Assembly: GCA_947488155.1 (NCBI GenBank)
Contig: CANKYK010000002.1
Location: 750,001-814,000, forward strand
DNA length: 64,000 nucleotides
Origin: an uncultured Erythrobacter sp.
GTDB taxonomy: Bacteria; Pseudomonadota; Alphaproteobacteria; Sphingomonadales; Sphingomonadaceae
Reading direction: 5' to 3'
Position 1 is the first letter of the stretch; every line of letters starts with the position of its first letter. The position numbers were made by a program, and so were the translations under genes. The notes below the pieces were generated by a model that worked only from the letters and a program-made list of their open reading frames with translations, made no database searches and was not told the DNA's origin. Positions 63,873-64,000 of the stretch are shown one piece after another.

Positions 63873-64000
63873 ATGAATATGCTGGAACTGCACCCTGAAT
63901 ATCTGGCTGCCTTGGCGCGGCAATTCGGATTTCTGGGTGCGTTCCTAGGCGGTGTATCGGCAACATTGTTCGTCACGCTCTTGACCTTGGCAAAACCGTC
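63873..64000 (+). CDS. N-terminus of a membrane protein (partial)
   Basis: An ATG at 63873, 15 bp after the gap stop, with GAGAAGCC upstream, opens a frame that runs off the right edge. It gives MNMLELHPEYLAALARQFGF, then FLGGVSATLFVTLLTLA, a hydrophobic helix. Family not recognised from so little sequence. Confidence 0.6.
   Translation, partial: MNMLELHPEYLAALARQFGFLGAFLGGVSATLFVTLLTLAKP

Overview
The window reads as chromosomal DNA of an alphaproteobacterium, most likely Sphingomonadales and probably an Erythrobacter-type lineage. This is inferred from the protein families and their order: divL-tsaE-amgK-murU-addB-addA-trxA, xerD-accA, a ZauP-like gene followed by zapA, 6S RNA and the folate cyclo-ligase gene, and mfd with sdhE and recG. 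Coding density is high and the core genes are GC-rich. A few AT-richer islands stand out: about 8.7-9.7 kb, 26.5-27.9 kb, 32.0-32.7 kb and 34.8-35.1 kb.

Layout. 0-5.5 kb: end of an upstream gene, a proline-rich secreted protein, xerD, accA and an M48 lipoprotein protease. 5.6-6.2 kb: two Flp-type pilins on the minus strand. 6.2-8.7 kb: mutT, tRNA-Arg, folE and an orphan HlyC-like acyltransferase. 8.7-10.5 kb: an accessory islet with an Imm11-like protein, a truncated partner gene, a short repeat array and a frameshifted REP-associated transposase. 10.5-12.9 kb: peroxiredoxin and ahcY with a structured leader. 13-24.4 kb: a cell-cycle, cell-wall-recycling and recombination run from divL to trxA. 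24.4-32 kb: hisN-like, argJ, a TonB-like gene with a decayed second copy, secA and tauE. 32-45 kb: two AT-rich orphans, tRNA-Asn, nadK, an EAL phosphodiesterase, mfd, sdhE, recG, a low-molecular-weight phosphatase, a DUF885 protein and an ABC1 kinase. 45-51 kb: a chaperone-usher (spore-coat-U type) surface-fibre locus. 51.5-56.7 kb: tRNA-Pro, thyA, a branched-chain 2-oxoacid dehydrogenase operon (E1 alpha, E1 beta, E2) and tRNA-Asp. 56.8-58.7 kb: an ArsR/SRPBCC pair and a ThuA-like lipoprotein. 58.7-64 kb: DUF2842, folate cyclo-ligase, 6S RNA, zapA, a ZauP-like gene, then tkt, gap and the start of a membrane protein.

How the genes work together. The 13-24 kb block links polarity and CtrA control (DivL), MurNAc salvage (AmgK, MurU), tRNA t6A synthesis (TsaE) and double-strand break repair (AddAB). 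Mfd, RecG, XerD and MutT add further genome maintenance. The chaperone-usher locus encodes a complete export route: major subunit, chaperone, usher and tip-like protein. The E1/E2 operon feeds branched-chain 2-oxoacid oxidation, with E3 outside the window.

Most of the window is conserved housekeeping DNA. I did not find an obviously new multi-gene system. The points most worth a second look are: an immunity-type gene whose coupled partner was cut by a REP/transposase element; an acyltransferase-family protein without the expected catalytic histidine; a dispersed repeat that appears to be translated in frame inside the E2 linker; a fimbrial chaperone with a long Ala/Glu-rich insertion; and paired palindromic operators at arsR and upstream of ahcY.
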